Shown here: piece by piece, positions 54,362 to 63,969 of the stretch
How positions within the stretch are numbered: position 1 is the stretch's first letter
Layout of the letters: the number at the start of each line of letters is the position of its first letter
Origin: Ruegeria sp. ANG-R
GTDB lineage: Bacteria > Pseudomonadota > Alphaproteobacteria > Rhodobacterales > Rhodobacteraceae
Assembly: GCF_000813985.1 (NCBI RefSeq)
Contig: NZ_JWLJ01000006.1
Span: 277,168 to 341,167 of the forward strand
Length of the DNA: 64,000 bases
Reading direction: 5' to 3'
Program-made: the position numbers and the translations under genes
The notes under the pieces: generated by a model
What the model was told of the DNA's origin: nothing
What the model saw: the letters and a program-made list of their open reading frames with translations, nothing else
The model's database searches: none

Positions 54362-55218
54362 CAGTTCTCTCCGGTTGCGACGGGCAGGGTTGGGAAGGCA
54401 CCCCATTCAGCCCAGGAGCCGTCATAAAGCGAGTGGTCTTTCTTGCCCATGCGTTCCAACGCCAGGCTGAGGATCGCGGCGGTCACGCCCGACCCGCAAG
54501 AGGTTATGGCAGGTTTCGACAAGTCCACGCCTGCAGCCTCGAACACGGCGCGGCAGTCTTCGGGCGACTTCATCGTGCCGTTCTTGTTCAGCAGCGTTCC
54601 AAAAGGCACGTTGCGCGAACCGGGGATATGACCCGAACGCAGACCTTCGCGCGGCTCGGTCTCGGTCCCGGCGAACCGGGCCGCCGCGCGGGCATCGATG
54701 ATTTCGTGATCGGCCAGCTTCGCGGCTGACGAAACCTGCGTCACATCGCGAACAAGGTGGTTCTGCACGCGCACCGTCATATGACGGTCACGGATCACCG
54801 GGGGCAGATCCTCAACCTCTCGGCCCTCGGCCTGCCATTTGGGCAATCCACCATCCAGAACAGCGATGTTTTCCTGCCCCATCAGGCGGAACAACCACCA
54901 GACCCGTGCCGCCGACATCAAACCCGCGCCATCATAGACCACCACCTGATGGCCATCGCCCACGCCCATAGCCCGCAGGCGCGACATGAATTTTTCGACC
55001 GGAGGCGCCATGTGCGGCAAATCCGAACGATGGTCGGAAATCTCATCAATATCGAAAAAACGCGCCCCGGGGATGTGGGCCGCCTCATATTCCGCCCTGG
55101 CGTCCCGCGCTTGCTGCGGCAGGTACCACGATCCATCCAGAATCCGCAGATCCGGGTCCTTGAGATGAGCGGCAAGCCATTCGGTAGAAACGAGGGTTTT
55201 TGGATCGTCCTGCATCAA
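54361..55218 (-). CDS. sseA: 3-mercaptopyruvate sulfurtransferase (two rhodanese domains)
   Basis: 285 aa. The first rhodanese domain is inactive; the second carries the catalytic loop SCGSGVTAAILSLALERMG, where Cys-Gly-Ser-Gly-Val-Thr is specific for mercaptopyruvate enzymes. The start may be 55218 or the next codon. It overlaps the aminotransferase by one codon edge (ATGA). An aminotransferase can supply mercaptopyruvate from cysteine, so the pair fits cysteine catabolism. Confidence 0.92.
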   Translation of the reverse strand: MMQDDPKTLVSTEWLAAHLKDPDLRILDGSWYLPQQARDARAEYEAAHIPGARFFDIDEISDHRSDLPHMAPPVEKFMSRLRAMGVGDGHQVVVYDGAGLMSAARVWWLFRLMGQENIAVLDGGLPKWQAEGREVEDLPPVIRDRHMTVRVQNHLVRDVTQVSSAAKLADHEIIDARAAARFAGTETEPREGLRSGHIPGSRNVPFGTLLNKNGTMKSPEDCRAVFEAAGVDLSKPAITSCGSGVTAAILSLALERMGKKDHSLYDGSWAEWGAFPTLPVATGEN

Positions 55219-55308
55219 AGCCTCCCCTAAGCGAGCTTGGTTTGTCCCTATACGCGGCGGGTTGCGGGTTCAAGGCTGGATAGCGCTAGCGTTCCTGCCA
55301 TGCAGGAT

Positions 55309-55578
55309 TTATCCCATCCGACGCAGGCGAAAGTGCTGGATGATCCCAATCACGCTGATGATGATCCAGAAGCCTTCGATCAGCATCGATGCCAGATTGA
55401 AGTTCTGCATCAGCGAAAACACGATCAGAACCGAGCCGACCAGGTTCACCACCGGAAAGGCCAGATCGTCCGAGTTCATCATACGCATCTGAGTGGCAAA
55501 ATAAGCCACAACGACGATCAATGCTCCGAAAGAGCCGATGGCGTCGATGAAGGTCAGGCTGTCAAAAAATGCAGTCAT
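55309..55578 (-). CDS. CBU_0592-like small membrane protein
   Basis: 89 aa with three hydrophobic segments (IGSFGALIVVVAYFATQMRM; FPVVNLVGSVLIVFSLM; FWIIISVIGIIQHF). It resembles the CBU_0592 family by memory. The ATG overlaps the stop of the XRE-cupin regulator (ATGA). Function unknown. Confidence 0.75.
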   Translation of the reverse strand: MTAFFDSLTFIDAIGSFGALIVVVAYFATQMRMMNSDDLAFPVVNLVGSVLIVFSLMQNFNLASMLIEGFWIIISVIGIIQHFRLRRMG

Positions 55579-56150
55579 TGGGATGTTCGATCCTGTTCGA
55601 AAAGTTCGGTCGATTGCGAATAGTGGTGCATGTTGAGGAAAGCCGCCCCCCGATCACCGGCGCGGTACCCGTGCGGTACGTCAGCCGCGAACCGCAACCC
55701 CTGACCGGCTTGCAATGGAACCCATTTGTCATTGCGCAGGATCTCCAGCACTCCGCTGAGCACAAAGACCTCCTCGGTCACCCCTGCGGCATGAGCCGGC
55801 GACTTGTGGCTTTGGTTCGGGGACAGCTCAACATGGAATGTCTCTGCGCCCAGTGCGGGATCAAACGGAAAAACAATCTTGACCTCGATACTGCCCGGAA
55901 ACGTCACGGTGCTGAACACATCGGTATCCGTTGTGTCGCGCATTGCGGCGGTACCGATCAAAGCGCTCAGCGGAAGCTGGAAGCCCTTCGCGATCTTCCA
56001 CAAGGTGGCGATGGTCGGGCTTGATTCGCCGCGCTCGATCTGGCCCAGCATGGCTTTACTGACCCCGGTCAGGTCGGCCACCTTGGACAGGCTCAGCCCA
56101 GATGCCGCACGGACATCCCTTAGTTTCAGCGTTAACTCGTCCGATTCCAT
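55575..56150 (-). CDS. XRE-family regulator with C-terminal cupin domain
   Basis: 191 aa from ATG 56150 (MESDELTLKLRDVRAASGLS). The HTH (SLSKVADLTGVSKAMLGQIE, about residues 20-39) is followed by a cupin effector domain (FHVELSPNQSHKSPAHAAGV, EVFVLSGVLEILRNDKWVPL, GDRGAAFLNMHHYSQ). This architecture usually senses a small metabolite. It is divergent from ilvD with a repeat-rich operator region between. It probably regulates itself, the coupled membrane protein and perhaps ilvD. Confidence 0.87.
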   Translation of the reverse strand: MESDELTLKLRDVRAASGLSLSKVADLTGVSKAMLGQIERGESSPTIATLWKIAKGFQLPLSALIGTAAMRDTTDTDVFSTVTFPGSIEVKIVFPFDPALGAETFHVELSPNQSHKSPAHAAGVTEEVFVLSGVLEILRNDKWVPLQAGQGLRFAADVPHGYRAGDRGAAFLNMHHYSQSTELFEQDRTSQ

Positions 56151-56176
56151 ACCCAAGCCCTGCGATTTGCCTTGTG

Positions 56177-56215
56177 CGTTATAACGTACATATGATACGT
56201 GCGCTATAACGTACA
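56177..56215. promoter_or_regulatory. Operator-like repeats between XRE-cupin gene and ilvD
   Basis: TATAACGTACA occurs at 56180-56190 and again at 56205-56215, 25 bases apart. The first lies partly in the palindrome CGTTATAACG (56177-56186). Between them ACGTA and TACGT form an inverted pair around CATATG. The array sits 27-38 bases upstream of the regulator and 40-75 bases before ilvD, as expected for a regulator's own sites. Confidence 0.6.
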
Positions 56216-56254
56216 CACCCAATATCGCAGCTTGGGCAATAGGGAAACAGCATC

Positions 56255-58087
56255 ATGCCAATGTACCGATCCAGAACCTCCACCCATGGCCGCAACATGG
56301 CCGGTGCCCGTGGCCTGTGGCGCGCCACAGGGATGGGAGACGACGATTTCGGCAAGCCGATCATCGCCATCGTCAACTCGTTCACCCAGTTCGTGCCCGG
56401 TCACGTTCACCTGAAGGATCTGGGCCAGATGGTCGCCCGCGAGGTCGAGGCCGCAGGAGGCGTGGCAAAAGAATTCAACACCATCGCGGTGGACGACGGA
56501 ATCGCCATGGGTCACGACGGGATGCTGTATTCCCTGCCCTCGCGCGAGGTCATTGCGGACTCGGTAGAATACATGGTCAACGCCCATTGCGCGGATGCAA
56601 TGGTCTGTATTTCGAACTGCGACAAGATCACGCCCGGCATGTTGATGGCAGCCATGCGGCTGAACATCCCGGCGATCTTCGTCTCGGGCGGACCTATGGA
56701 AGCCGGAAAGATCGATATCGCCGATCTGGACGCCAAGAAAATCGATCTTGTGGATGCGATGGTTGCTGCGGCGGATGACAAGTTCACCGACGAGCAGGTC
56801 CAGCATATCGAGGAAAACGCCTGCCCAACCTGCGGGTCCTGCTCGGGCATGTTCACCGCCAACTCGATGAACTGTCTGGCCGAAGCTCTGGGGTTGGCTC
56901 TGCCCGGCAATGGCTCGACGCTGGCCACCCATTCCGACCGCAAAGAACTGTTCCTTGAGGCCGGTCGCCGCATCGTCGAGATTACCAAGCGCCACTACGA
57001 TCTGGACGAGAAAGGCTTCCTGCCGCGCGAAATCGCCACGTTCGACGCGTTCGAGAACGCCATGAGCCTTGATATCGCAATGGGTGGGTCCACCAACACC
57101 GTGCTGCACTTGTTGGCGATCGCGCATGAAGGTGAAGTGCATTTCACAATGTCGGATATGGATCGCCTGAGCCGCCAGGTGCCCTGTCTGTGCAAAGTCG
57201 CGCCCAACATCGAAAACGTGCATATGGAAGACGTCCACCGCGCTGGCGGTATCTTCTCGATCCTCGGCGAACTCAGCCGCGCGGGGTTGCTACATGAGGA
57301 TTGCCATACGGTGCATTCGGGCACGATGGGAGAGGCGATTGCCAATTGGGATATCAAGATCGCCAATAACCCGAAGGCGCAGGACCTGTTCAAGGCCGCG
57401 CCGGGGGGCGTGCGCACCACGCAGGCCTTCAGCCAGTCGAACCGTTACAAGGAACTGGACACTGACCGCGAAGGCGGCGTGATCCGCTCGAAAGAACACG
57501 CATTCAGCCAGGATGGCGGTTTGGCAGTGCTGTTTGGCAACATCGCACGCGACGGCTGTATCGTGAAAACAGCCGGTGTCGACGAGAACATCCTGAAATT
57601 CACCGGTTCGGCCTATGTCTGCGAAAGTCAGGATCAGGCCGTGAACGATATCCTGACCGGCAAAGTGAAAGAGGGTGATGTGGTTGTCATCCGGTATGAG
57701 GGTCCGCGCGGCGGGCCCGGTATGCAGGAGATGCTGTACCCGACCTCATATCTTAAATCGAAAGGCTTGGGCAAAGCCTGTGCGTTGCTGACAGATGGTA
57801 GGTTCTCGGGCGGCACATCGGGCCTGTCAATCGGTCACGTCTCACCAGAAGCCGCCGAGGGGGGTGAGATCGGTCTGGTGCAAACCGGTGACAAGATCGA
57901 GATCGACATTCCCAACCGCACCATTCATCTGGCGGTGTCCGACGAAGATCTCGCGGCCCGACGTGAGGTACAGGACGAAAAAGGCTGGCAACCCGCCAGC
58001 CCGCGCAAACGTAAGGTGTCGACCGCACTCAAGGCATACGCGAAGCTTGCAACAAGTGCCGCTAAAGGCGCTGTCCGTCAGGTTTGA
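56255..58087 (+). CDS. ilvD: Dihydroxy-acid dehydratase IlvD
   Basis: 610 aa, full length. Iron-sulfur ligands lie in [20 protein letters not shown] (about residue 122) and [20 protein letters not shown] (about residue 195). The C-terminal swivel domain has [20 protein letters not shown] and [20 protein letters not shown]. It makes the 2-keto acids for isoleucine and valine. The E. coli-type sequence suggests a [4Fe-4S] cluster. A hairpin-rich element follows. Confidence 0.97.
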   Translation: MPMYRSRTSTHGRNMAGARGLWRATGMGDDDFGKPIIAIVNSFTQFVPGHVHLKDLGQMVAREVEAAGGVAKEFNTIAVDDGIAMGHDGMLYSLPSREVIADSVEYMVNAHCADAMVCISNCDKITPGMLMAAMRLNIPAIFVSGGPMEAGKIDIADLDAKKIDLVDAMVAAADDKFTDEQVQHIEENACPTCGSCSGMFTANSMNCLAEALGLALPGNGSTLATHSDRKELFLEAGRRIVEITKRHYDLDEKGFLPREIATFDAFENAMSLDIAMGGSTNTVLHLLAIAHEGEVHFTMSDMDRLSRQVPCLCKVAPNIENVHMEDVHRAGGIFSILGELSRAGLLHEDCHTVHSGTMGEAIANWDIKIANNPKAQDLFKAAPGGVRTTQAFSQSNRYKELDTDREGGVIRSKEHAFSQDGGLAVLFGNIARDGCIVKTAGVDENILKFTGSAYVCESQDQAVNDILTGKVKEGDVVVIRYEGPRGGPGMQEMLYPTSYLKSKGLGKACALLTDGRFSGGTSGLSIGHVSPEAAEGGEIGLVQTGDKIEIDIPNRTIHLAVSDEDLAARREVQDEKGWQPASPRKRKVSTALKAYAKLATSAAKGAVRQV

Positions 58088-58102
58088 TTCAGCGATAGTA
58101 GG

Positions 58103-58240
58103 GCTCCTCCCGCGCCCGCTGCGCGCCATCGGCTTCGCCGATACCCCTTGCGGACTTGGGCCCGGCGCCGCGCTTTGCGCGGCGCCGGGCCCAACCAGAG
58201 GAGACGTCTCGTCAGAGACGTTGACGATGGGCGGGAGCGT
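58103..58240. repeat. Multi-hairpin element downstream of ilvD
   Basis: The core is a perfect 16-bp stem with a TTT loop at 58158-58192 (left arm GGGCCCGGCGCCGCGC). It is flanked by smaller hairpins: ATCGGC-TTC-GCCGAT near 58129 and GTCTC/GAGAC near 58206. Outer complementary parts CTCCCGC (58107) and GCGGGAG (58231) could close the whole element. It probably terminates ilvD and may be a dispersed repeat family. Confidence 0.7.
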
Positions 58241-58251
58241 CTGATCCGAGG

Positions 58252-59070
58252 TCAATCGCCCAGTTTCGCATGAATTTCGTCCAGATCAATCTCGCCAGTC
58301 GGCATCTTGTTTGCGGGATTTTCGAAATCGTATTTGAACAGCTCGAAATCCTGCTTGTAGATTTCATAGACCAGATGCATTGACAGATCGTCGAAGTAAT
58401 CCTCAACCGGATGCGCACGTTTGGGCCCATGTCCTTCGGATTCGTTGAATCGCGGGATTTCCGACAATGTCACGGGATGCGCGGTTTCCAGATGATCCAG
58501 AACCCCCTGCATTCCATCGTTGAACTTCTCGGTCCAGAATATGCGATCATACCGGCCGCCATTTGCGATCAGGGTCGAGACATGCCCTGACATGGCCGAC
58601 CAGTGAATGTCCGGGTCCATAGGTCGCCGCCAGCGGATCGTGTCACGCGCGAATAACAGGAACCGGCGAAAACTGGCGATCTGATCGAACTCACCCTTGC
58701 CGTCCTCACCCCCTACTTCGATTCCGTAGTTGTAAATCAGCGTCGGCACCAGATTGCCGCGATAGCGTTTACCATTGCGCTGGATTCCACAGATCTTGTC
58801 GAAGAAGGAGCTGAGAATTCGGGTATAGGGATTGCGCACGCAGGTAAACGTGTAAGATTCGTGCGACCGTACGTTTCTGGCGATCGGGTCCTGACTGGCG
58901 TTAAAGGCCCATTTATGCATCCCGTCTTTGGCGTCGTGAATATCGCCTTCAAAAAACCTGCCATGATCCGAGAAATACATGATCTGCCCAATCGTCGAAC
59001 AGGCGCATTTCGGCACGACACGGTAGACCATGCTCTGACTTTCGGTCATCCACGTTCCGGGAAAACCCAT
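58252..59070 (-). CDS. Sulfotransferase family protein
   Basis: 272 aa from ATG 59070 (MGFPGTWMTESQSMVYRVVP); a start 66 bases upstream is possible. The PAPS 5'-phosphosulfate-binding loop is VPKCACSTIGQIMYF (about residues 20-34) and the 3'-phosphate site is in CVRNPYTRILSSFFDKICG. It belongs to the carbohydrate/Golgi-type Sulfotransfer_2 group. It is divergent from a GT14-type glycosyltransferase, suggesting sulfation of a surface glycan. Substrate is inference. Confidence 0.82.
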   Translation of the reverse strand: MGFPGTWMTESQSMVYRVVPKCACSTIGQIMYFSDHGRFFEGDIHDAKDGMHKWAFNASQDPIARNVRSHESYTFTCVRNPYTRILSSFFDKICGIQRNGKRYRGNLVPTLIYNYGIEVGGEDGKGEFDQIASFRRFLLFARDTIRWRRPMDPDIHWSAMSGHVSTLIANGGRYDRIFWTEKFNDGMQGVLDHLETAHPVTLSEIPRFNESEGHGPKRAHPVEDYFDDLSMHLVYEIYKQDFELFKYDFENPANKMPTGEIDLDEIHAKLGD

Positions 59071-59214
59071 CTGCTGCGCCTCCTCCGCCGGTCGGGACTC
59101 TGGTCGATCCCTCGGCTCTTGTCGCCAAAAAACCAAAAATATTCTGTTTATTCAATCGCTCATCCTCAGTATCACGGTTGCAAATGGGCAGAAACGGGGA
59201 ATTACGAAGCGCTG

Positions 59215-60792
59215 ATGGCAAAGATTGCCTATATTTTACTGTGTCACAAAGACCCTGACGCGATCATCGCGCAGGCCGGGCAATTGACGGCAGCCGGTGA
59301 TTGCATGGCGATCCATTTCGACGCCCGCGCCAGCGATGCGGACTACGCTCGGATACGCGAAACCCTAAGCGACAATCCCAACGTCACTTTTGCGAAGAAG
59401 CGGATCAAATGTGGTTGGGGCGAATGGTCTTTGGTTCAGGCCACTCTGCATACGCTGCAAGCGGCAGTTGATCAGTTTCCGAGGGCCACCCATTTCTACA
59501 TGCTGTCCGGCGATTGCATGGCGATCAAAACCGCAGAGTATGTGCACAGCTTCCTCGATGAACACGATATGGATTTCATCGAAAGCCACGACTTCTTTGA
59601 AAGCAACTGGATCAAGACCGGAATGAAGGAAGACCGGCTGATCTATCGCCACTACTTCAACGAACGCAATCAGCCGCGCCTGTTCTACACCGCCTACGAG
59701 ATGCAGAAGCGGTTTGGCCTGACCCGCGAGGTTCCGGCTGACATACAGGTCATGATCGGCAGCCAATGGTGGTGCCTGCGCCGTCGCACGGTCGAGATGA
59801 TCCTGGAATTCCTGCGCCAGCGCCGCGATGTGGTCCGGTTCTTCTCGACCACCTGGATTCCGGATGAGACATTCTTTCAAACCCTTGTCCGCCACCTTAT
59901 CCCGAAACATGAGATCGAGAACCGTACGCTGACTTTCCTGATGTTTTCGGACTACGGAATGCCGGTTACCTTCTACAATGATCACTACGACATGTTGCTG
60001 GGGCAGAATTACCTGTTCGCCCGCAAGATCAGCCCCGAAGCGCATGAGTTGAAGGAAAGGCTGGGGCAGCTTTATGCCAGCGAAGGGGTCACGTTTCACA
60101 TCTCGGATGAGGGGCGAAACCTATACCATTTCCTGACGGGGCGCGGGCGGGTCGGGCGCCGGTTCGCTCAGCGATTCTGGGAGGCGGGCAATACGCTGGG
60201 TCCCGAGCGTGAGGCGTTTTTGATTGTCTGCAAGAAATGGCATGTTGCCAAGCGGCTGGTCGAACAGATCGCATCGGTCACCATGCTGCCCTGCATCGAA
60301 TACATCTATGATGAACAGGGTACACCTCTGCCCGATCTGGGTGGTATTGAGACGACGCTGACAAAGCGGTCGCGCCACCGGCGGGCGGTTGCCCGTATGT
60401 TGTTTGACCATTTCGAAAGCGATAAGCTCGTACTCTGCGTTGATCCGGCTAATCTGGACGTCATTCAGGATTTCTGCGCAGATCAGGCCCGTACGCGGGT
60501 TCTGGAAATCGAGTGTTCCTATTCAGATGAGTATCTGAGGGGCCACGCCCACCGCATCGGTCTGGCGGGGCAGAACAGCTCGCAAGACTCTCTCTCGCGA
60601 CTGTTGCCGACCCTTCGCAACGCTCTGGCTTACGAATCCGAGTTGATCCGGAACACCCGGAATGAAGGGCTGTTCCATTTGCGCGAGGCGGCAGAGCGCG
60701 CGGCGAATGAGGCGGTTATAGCAGAATTTCTGGGTGTCAGTGCCGATCAGGCCAAAGCCATCATGCAACTGGATTACCTGTTCGCGGATTGA
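59215..60792 (+). CDS. GT14-like glycosyltransferase with C-terminal DUF5928-like domain
   Basis: 525 aa from ATG 59215 (MAKIAYILLCHKDPDAIIAQ). The N-terminal ~270 residues resemble core-2/I-branching beta-1,6-N-acetylglucosaminyltransferases: KKRIKCGWGEWSLVQATLHT, HFYMLSGDCMAIKTAEYVHS and GSQWWCLRRRTVEMILEFL, WIPDETFFQTLVRH. The C-terminal half carries a P-loop-free domain with REAFLIVCKKWHVAKRLVEQ and LGVSADQAKAIMQLDYLF, seen with this GT in roseobacters (DUF5928, from memory). Product unknown. Confidence 0.78.
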   Translation: MAKIAYILLCHKDPDAIIAQAGQLTAAGDCMAIHFDARASDADYARIRETLSDNPNVTFAKKRIKCGWGEWSLVQATLHTLQAAVDQFPRATHFYMLSGDCMAIKTAEYVHSFLDEHDMDFIESHDFFESNWIKTGMKEDRLIYRHYFNERNQPRLFYTAYEMQKRFGLTREVPADIQVMIGSQWWCLRRRTVEMILEFLRQRRDVVRFFSTTWIPDETFFQTLVRHLIPKHEIENRTLTFLMFSDYGMPVTFYNDHYDMLLGQNYLFARKISPEAHELKERLGQLYASEGVTFHISDEGRNLYHFLTGRGRVGRRFAQRFWEAGNTLGPEREAFLIVCKKWHVAKRLVEQIASVTMLPCIEYIYDEQGTPLPDLGGIETTLTKRSRHRRAVARMLFDHFESDKLVLCVDPANLDVIQDFCADQARTRVLEIECSYSDEYLRGHAHRIGLAGQNSSQDSLSRLLPTLRNALAYESELIRNTRNEGLFHLREAAERAANEAVIAEFLGVSADQAKAIMQLDYLFAD

Positions 60793-60830
60793 ACCCGGCG
60801 GCACGAGCGGGCACCGCCGGGTAGTCGAGT

Positions 60831-62342
60831 TCAGATGTCGAATTTGACGCCCTGCGCCAATGGCAACTCGGCAGAATAATTCACCGTATTCGTCTGACGG
60901 CGCATGTAGGCTTTCCAGGCGTCCGAGCCGCTTTCACGCCCGCCGCCGGTTTCCTTCTCGCCGCCAAACGCACCACCGATTTCGGCCCCGGACGGGCCGA
61001 TATTCACGTTGGCGATCCCGCAATCCGACCCGGCTGCGGTCAGGAACTGCTCAGCCTCGCGCATGTTCAGAGTGAAAACGCAGGACGACAAGCCCTGCGG
61101 CACGTCATTCTGGATATCCAGCGCTTCGGCAAAATCGTCATAACCCATGACGTAAAGGATCGGTGCGAAGGTTTCGGTTTTCACCGTCGGGGTCTGCCCG
61201 GGCATCTCCACGATCGCGGGTTCCATGTAGACGCCACCCGGCACGCCCTCGGTCACACGTTTACCGCCAAACACCGCGCCGCCCTCGGTCTCTGCGGCTT
61301 TGAGTGCTGCGGTCATCGCATCACCCGAAGCTTCATCGACCAGTGGACCGACCAAAGTACCCTCGGCCAGCGGATCGCCAATCGGCAAACCGGCATAGGC
61401 TTTCTTGAGGCGCGCAACCAGTTCCTCGCGGATCGAATTGTGCACGATCAGACGGCGCAGCGTGGTACAGCGTTGGCCCGCCGTCCCAACGGCCGAAAAC
61501 ACTATCGCCCGTACCGCCATTTCCAGATCGGCCGAGGGACCGACGATCATCGCATTGTTGCCGCCAAGTTCTAGAATGCACTTGCCGAAACGCTGCGCCA
61601 CAATCGGCGCAACTGCCCGTCCCATGCGGGTGGAACCTGTGGCCGAGATCACCGGCACATTCTCGCTGGCGACCAGCGCCTCACCCAGCGCCGCACCGCC
61701 AATCAGGGTTTGCAGCAAGCCATCGGGCGCATCCCCGAACCGGGCCAAGGCACGTTCGAAAATTTTCTGACATGCCATTGCGGTCAGAGGTGTCTTCTCG
61801 GACGGTTTCCAGATCACCGGATCGCCGCACACCAGCGCCAGCGCCGCATTCCATGACCATACCGCAACGGGGAAGTTGAAGGCCGAGATCACGCCCACAG
61901 GCCCCGCCGGATGCCAGGTTTCCATCATCCGGTGACCGGGCCGTTCCGAGGCAATGGTCAGACCATAAAGCTGACGCGAGAGACCCACGGCGAAGTCGCA
62001 GATATCGATCATCTCCTGCACCTCACCCAGGCCTTCCGAGGTGATCTTACCCGCTTCCCAGCTCACCAGCGCGCCCAGATCATCCTTGGCGGCGCGCAGC
62101 TCTTCCCCCAGCAGGCGGATCAGCTCTCCCCGGCGCGGGGCCGGAACCACGCGCCATGCTTTGAACGCCGCTTTCGAGCGGGCGAAGATGGCCTCCATCT
62201 CGGACACCGGTGTCTCATGCACCTCGGCCAGAACGCCCCCATCAATCGGAGAAGTCACGCGCAAAGACCCACCGGTCAGTTCCGCGCCCGTCAGGTCTAG
62301 TTTCGCAAGAGTGGCTTCAGCAGTCATCACAACATCTTTCAT
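60831..62342 (-). CDS. amaB: Aldehyde dehydrogenase, L-piperidine-6-carboxylate dehydrogenase type
   Basis: 503 aa from ATG 62342; MTAEATLAKLDLTG 15 bases later is an alternative start. The general base Glu is in CILELGGNNAMIVGPSADLE and the catalytic Cys in GTAGQRCTTLRRLIVHNSIR. The asparagine pattern NNAM and high AmaB-like similarity, plus the saccharopine dehydrogenase neighbour, point to alpha-aminoadipate semialdehyde oxidation in lysine degradation. It starts 3 bases after that gene. Confidence 0.85.
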   Translation of the reverse strand: MKDVVMTAEATLAKLDLTGAELTGGSLRVTSPIDGGVLAEVHETPVSEMEAIFARSKAAFKAWRVVPAPRRGELIRLLGEELRAAKDDLGALVSWEAGKITSEGLGEVQEMIDICDFAVGLSRQLYGLTIASERPGHRMMETWHPAGPVGVISAFNFPVAVWSWNAALALVCGDPVIWKPSEKTPLTAMACQKIFERALARFGDAPDGLLQTLIGGAALGEALVASENVPVISATGSTRMGRAVAPIVAQRFGKCILELGGNNAMIVGPSADLEMAVRAIVFSAVGTAGQRCTTLRRLIVHNSIREELVARLKKAYAGLPIGDPLAEGTLVGPLVDEASGDAMTAALKAAETEGGAVFGGKRVTEGVPGGVYMEPAIVEMPGQTPTVKTETFAPILYVMGYDDFAEALDIQNDVPQGLSSCVFTLNMREAEQFLTAAGSDCGIANVNIGPSGAEIGGAFGGEKETGGGRESGSDAWKAYMRRQTNTVNYSAELPLAQGVKFDI

Positions 62343-62345
62343 ATC

Positions 62346-63452
62346 TCAGGCCGCCTTATTCTGTTCGGTGACGTCACCGGCGCGATAGAGCCGGCCAAAT
62401 TCCGTGTTCAGGAAGTCCGCAAGCTTCACCTGCTCTTGCCGGACAAAACCTTTTGACGGCAGAACACCCGTCCGCATCAGGTCAACGACACCCAGCACAC
62501 CCGCTGCGGTGGTGATCTGAATCGCGCTCCACACCTGCCCGTCTATGGTGCGGGCAAAGGACTTGTTGATCAGGGATTTCTCGCGCAGCGTACCATCGAC
62601 CATGCCCTTTGCAGTGCAATACACCAACACCACATCCTGATCGGTGCGCGGCAAAGCTGTCTCGAAAATCTCCTTTAACAGATCCCGGCGTCGTTCCAGA
62701 CCAAGATCATTCAGCAGCAGGCGCAGAATATCCCGATGTCCGGGATAGCGGATGGATCGATAAGACACGGCCCGCGCCTTGCCTTCCAGCGTTTCCGGCA
62801 GCGTGCCCAGCCCACCCGAGGTGTTGAAGCATTCGTACTCGACGCCATCATGGCCGATTAGCTCATAGTCTTCGAGCGGTGCTGTCTTTACCCTTTCGCC
62901 ATTCACAATGGCATCGCACGGGTTGCAATACTCATTGATAAGCCCGTCCGTTGACCAGGTCAGGTTGTATTTCAACGCATTGGTCGGATAGAGCGGCAGC
63001 GCCCCGACCCGCATATGCAAGCTGTCGATTTCATTGAACTCTGCAGCCAGCGCGGCACCCGCGATCCCGACAAATCCGGGTGCGAGACCACATTGCGGCA
63101 TGAATGCGGTTGTACTGTTCTGCGCCAGCTCACGCACGGCATTGGTCGCGGCGACATCTTCGGTCAGATCAAAGTAATGCGCTCCGGCTGCCTTCGCCGC
63201 ACGCGCAATCGCTGGTGTCAAAAAGAACGGAGCGGCAGAGATAACCGCATCAAACCCCGTTAGCCCCTTTTCCAGATCCCTGCCGTCGCGCGCGTCGATC
63301 TGCCGGGTAGCAATACCCCGTTTCTTGAATGCAGACAGGGCCGTAAGATCATGATCGGCAACCGTCACCGAATAATGTGCCGAGGTTTTCAGCAGGGTGG
63401 CGATCATCTGACCGATCTTCCCCGCACCGATTACGCAAATGTTCCAGCTCAA
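62346..63452 (-). CDS. Saccharopine dehydrogenase family protein
   Basis: 368 aa. TTG 63452 is chosen: GGAGG lies 6 bases upstream and the Rossmann motif [15 protein letters not shown] starts at residue 6. Further landmarks are [40 protein letters not shown] and the C-terminal [18 protein letters not shown]. It likely splits saccharopine to glutamate and aminoadipate semialdehyde, which the next gene oxidises. The rare TTG start may lower expression. Confidence 0.8.
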   Translation of the reverse strand: MSWNICVIGAGKIGQMIATLLKTSAHYSVTVADHDLTALSAFKKRGIATRQIDARDGRDLEKGLTGFDAVISAAPFFLTPAIARAAKAAGAHYFDLTEDVAATNAVRELAQNSTTAFMPQCGLAPGFVGIAGAALAAEFNEIDSLHMRVGALPLYPTNALKYNLTWSTDGLINEYCNPCDAIVNGERVKTAPLEDYELIGHDGVEYECFNTSGGLGTLPETLEGKARAVSYRSIRYPGHRDILRLLLNDLGLERRRDLLKEIFETALPRTDQDVVLVYCTAKGMVDGTLREKSLINKSFARTIDGQVWSAIQITTAAGVLGVVDLMRTGVLPSKGFVRQEQVKLADFLNTEFGRLYRAGDVTEQNKAA

Positions 63453-63768
63453 AACGCGCCTCCATACTTCGTTTCTTCTCAGTATGACGCGCAATCTGTC
63501 CGTAAAGCAGGGGCCATCTTGACGATATCGCCGCATAAGTCGTTATTATGACGATTGGTCTGGCAATTCGTATGATACTATCCCAAACGACTCCGCCCTG
63601 GTCAGCTTGATAAGTTTAGGCGTGGAAGATGTTTTGCATTTTTTTGATCACTTGCGAGCTCACCCAAGTTTTGAGAGTTTATGATGCCTGTATCATTTTT
63701 ATGCATCATAAACTGCGACGAGCAGGCCGATCAGGTGTGATTTAGGGCGTCAGATGCAACGCTTACGT
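63453..63768. other. 316-base gap right of the saccharopine dehydrogenase gene
   Basis: It holds the promoter side of the leftward lysine-catabolism pair and an inverted repeat at 63678-63712. No gene or clear -35/-10 pair was seen. Confidence 0.4.
63678..63712. repeat. 10-bp inverted repeat in AT-rich gap
   Basis: TTTATGATGC at 63678-63687 and GCATCATAAA at 63703-63712 are perfect complements with a 15-base loop containing ATCATTTTTAT. It could be an operator or a weak terminator. Confidence 0.55.
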
Positions 63769-63820
63769 TGATTGCGGGAGCAGGCTTTGAGGCTGCGGCC
63801 TTCGTGTTATGAGCCTGACG
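63769..63820 (-). pseudogene. Degraded 3' part of tRNA-fMet (att-like partial duplicate)
   Basis: These 52 bases match the 3' two-thirds of the tRNA at 63893-63969, in the same orientation, at all but about 7 of the first 51 positions. The anticodon stretch GGTTATGAGCC differs by one base. The match stops in the D arm, and the acceptor 5' half is missing, so no tRNA can fold. It lies on the 3' side of the real gene, the side where integrating elements leave a copy. Confidence 0.75.
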
Positions 63821-63836
63821 CGGTGAAGACGTTAAG

Positions 63837-63859
63837 CAATTGATCCAGTGGATCAATTG
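63837..63859. repeat. 23-bp perfect palindrome between tRNA and its remnant
   Basis: Two 11-bp arms, CAATTGATCCA and TGGATCAATTG, flank a single G. It lies between the tRNA-fMet remnant and the real gene, 33 bases beyond the tRNA 3' end. It could be a terminator for the tRNA without a T run, or a recombinase site. Confidence 0.7.
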
Positions 63860-63892
63860 TAGTGTGAACGGGCTGGTTGGATTTTCTGACAC

Positions 63893-63969
<77 letters not shown>

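Noticed and set aside
63769..63820. Second functional tRNA gene
   Set aside because: The match ends before the D arm and acceptor 5' strand, so it cannot fold.
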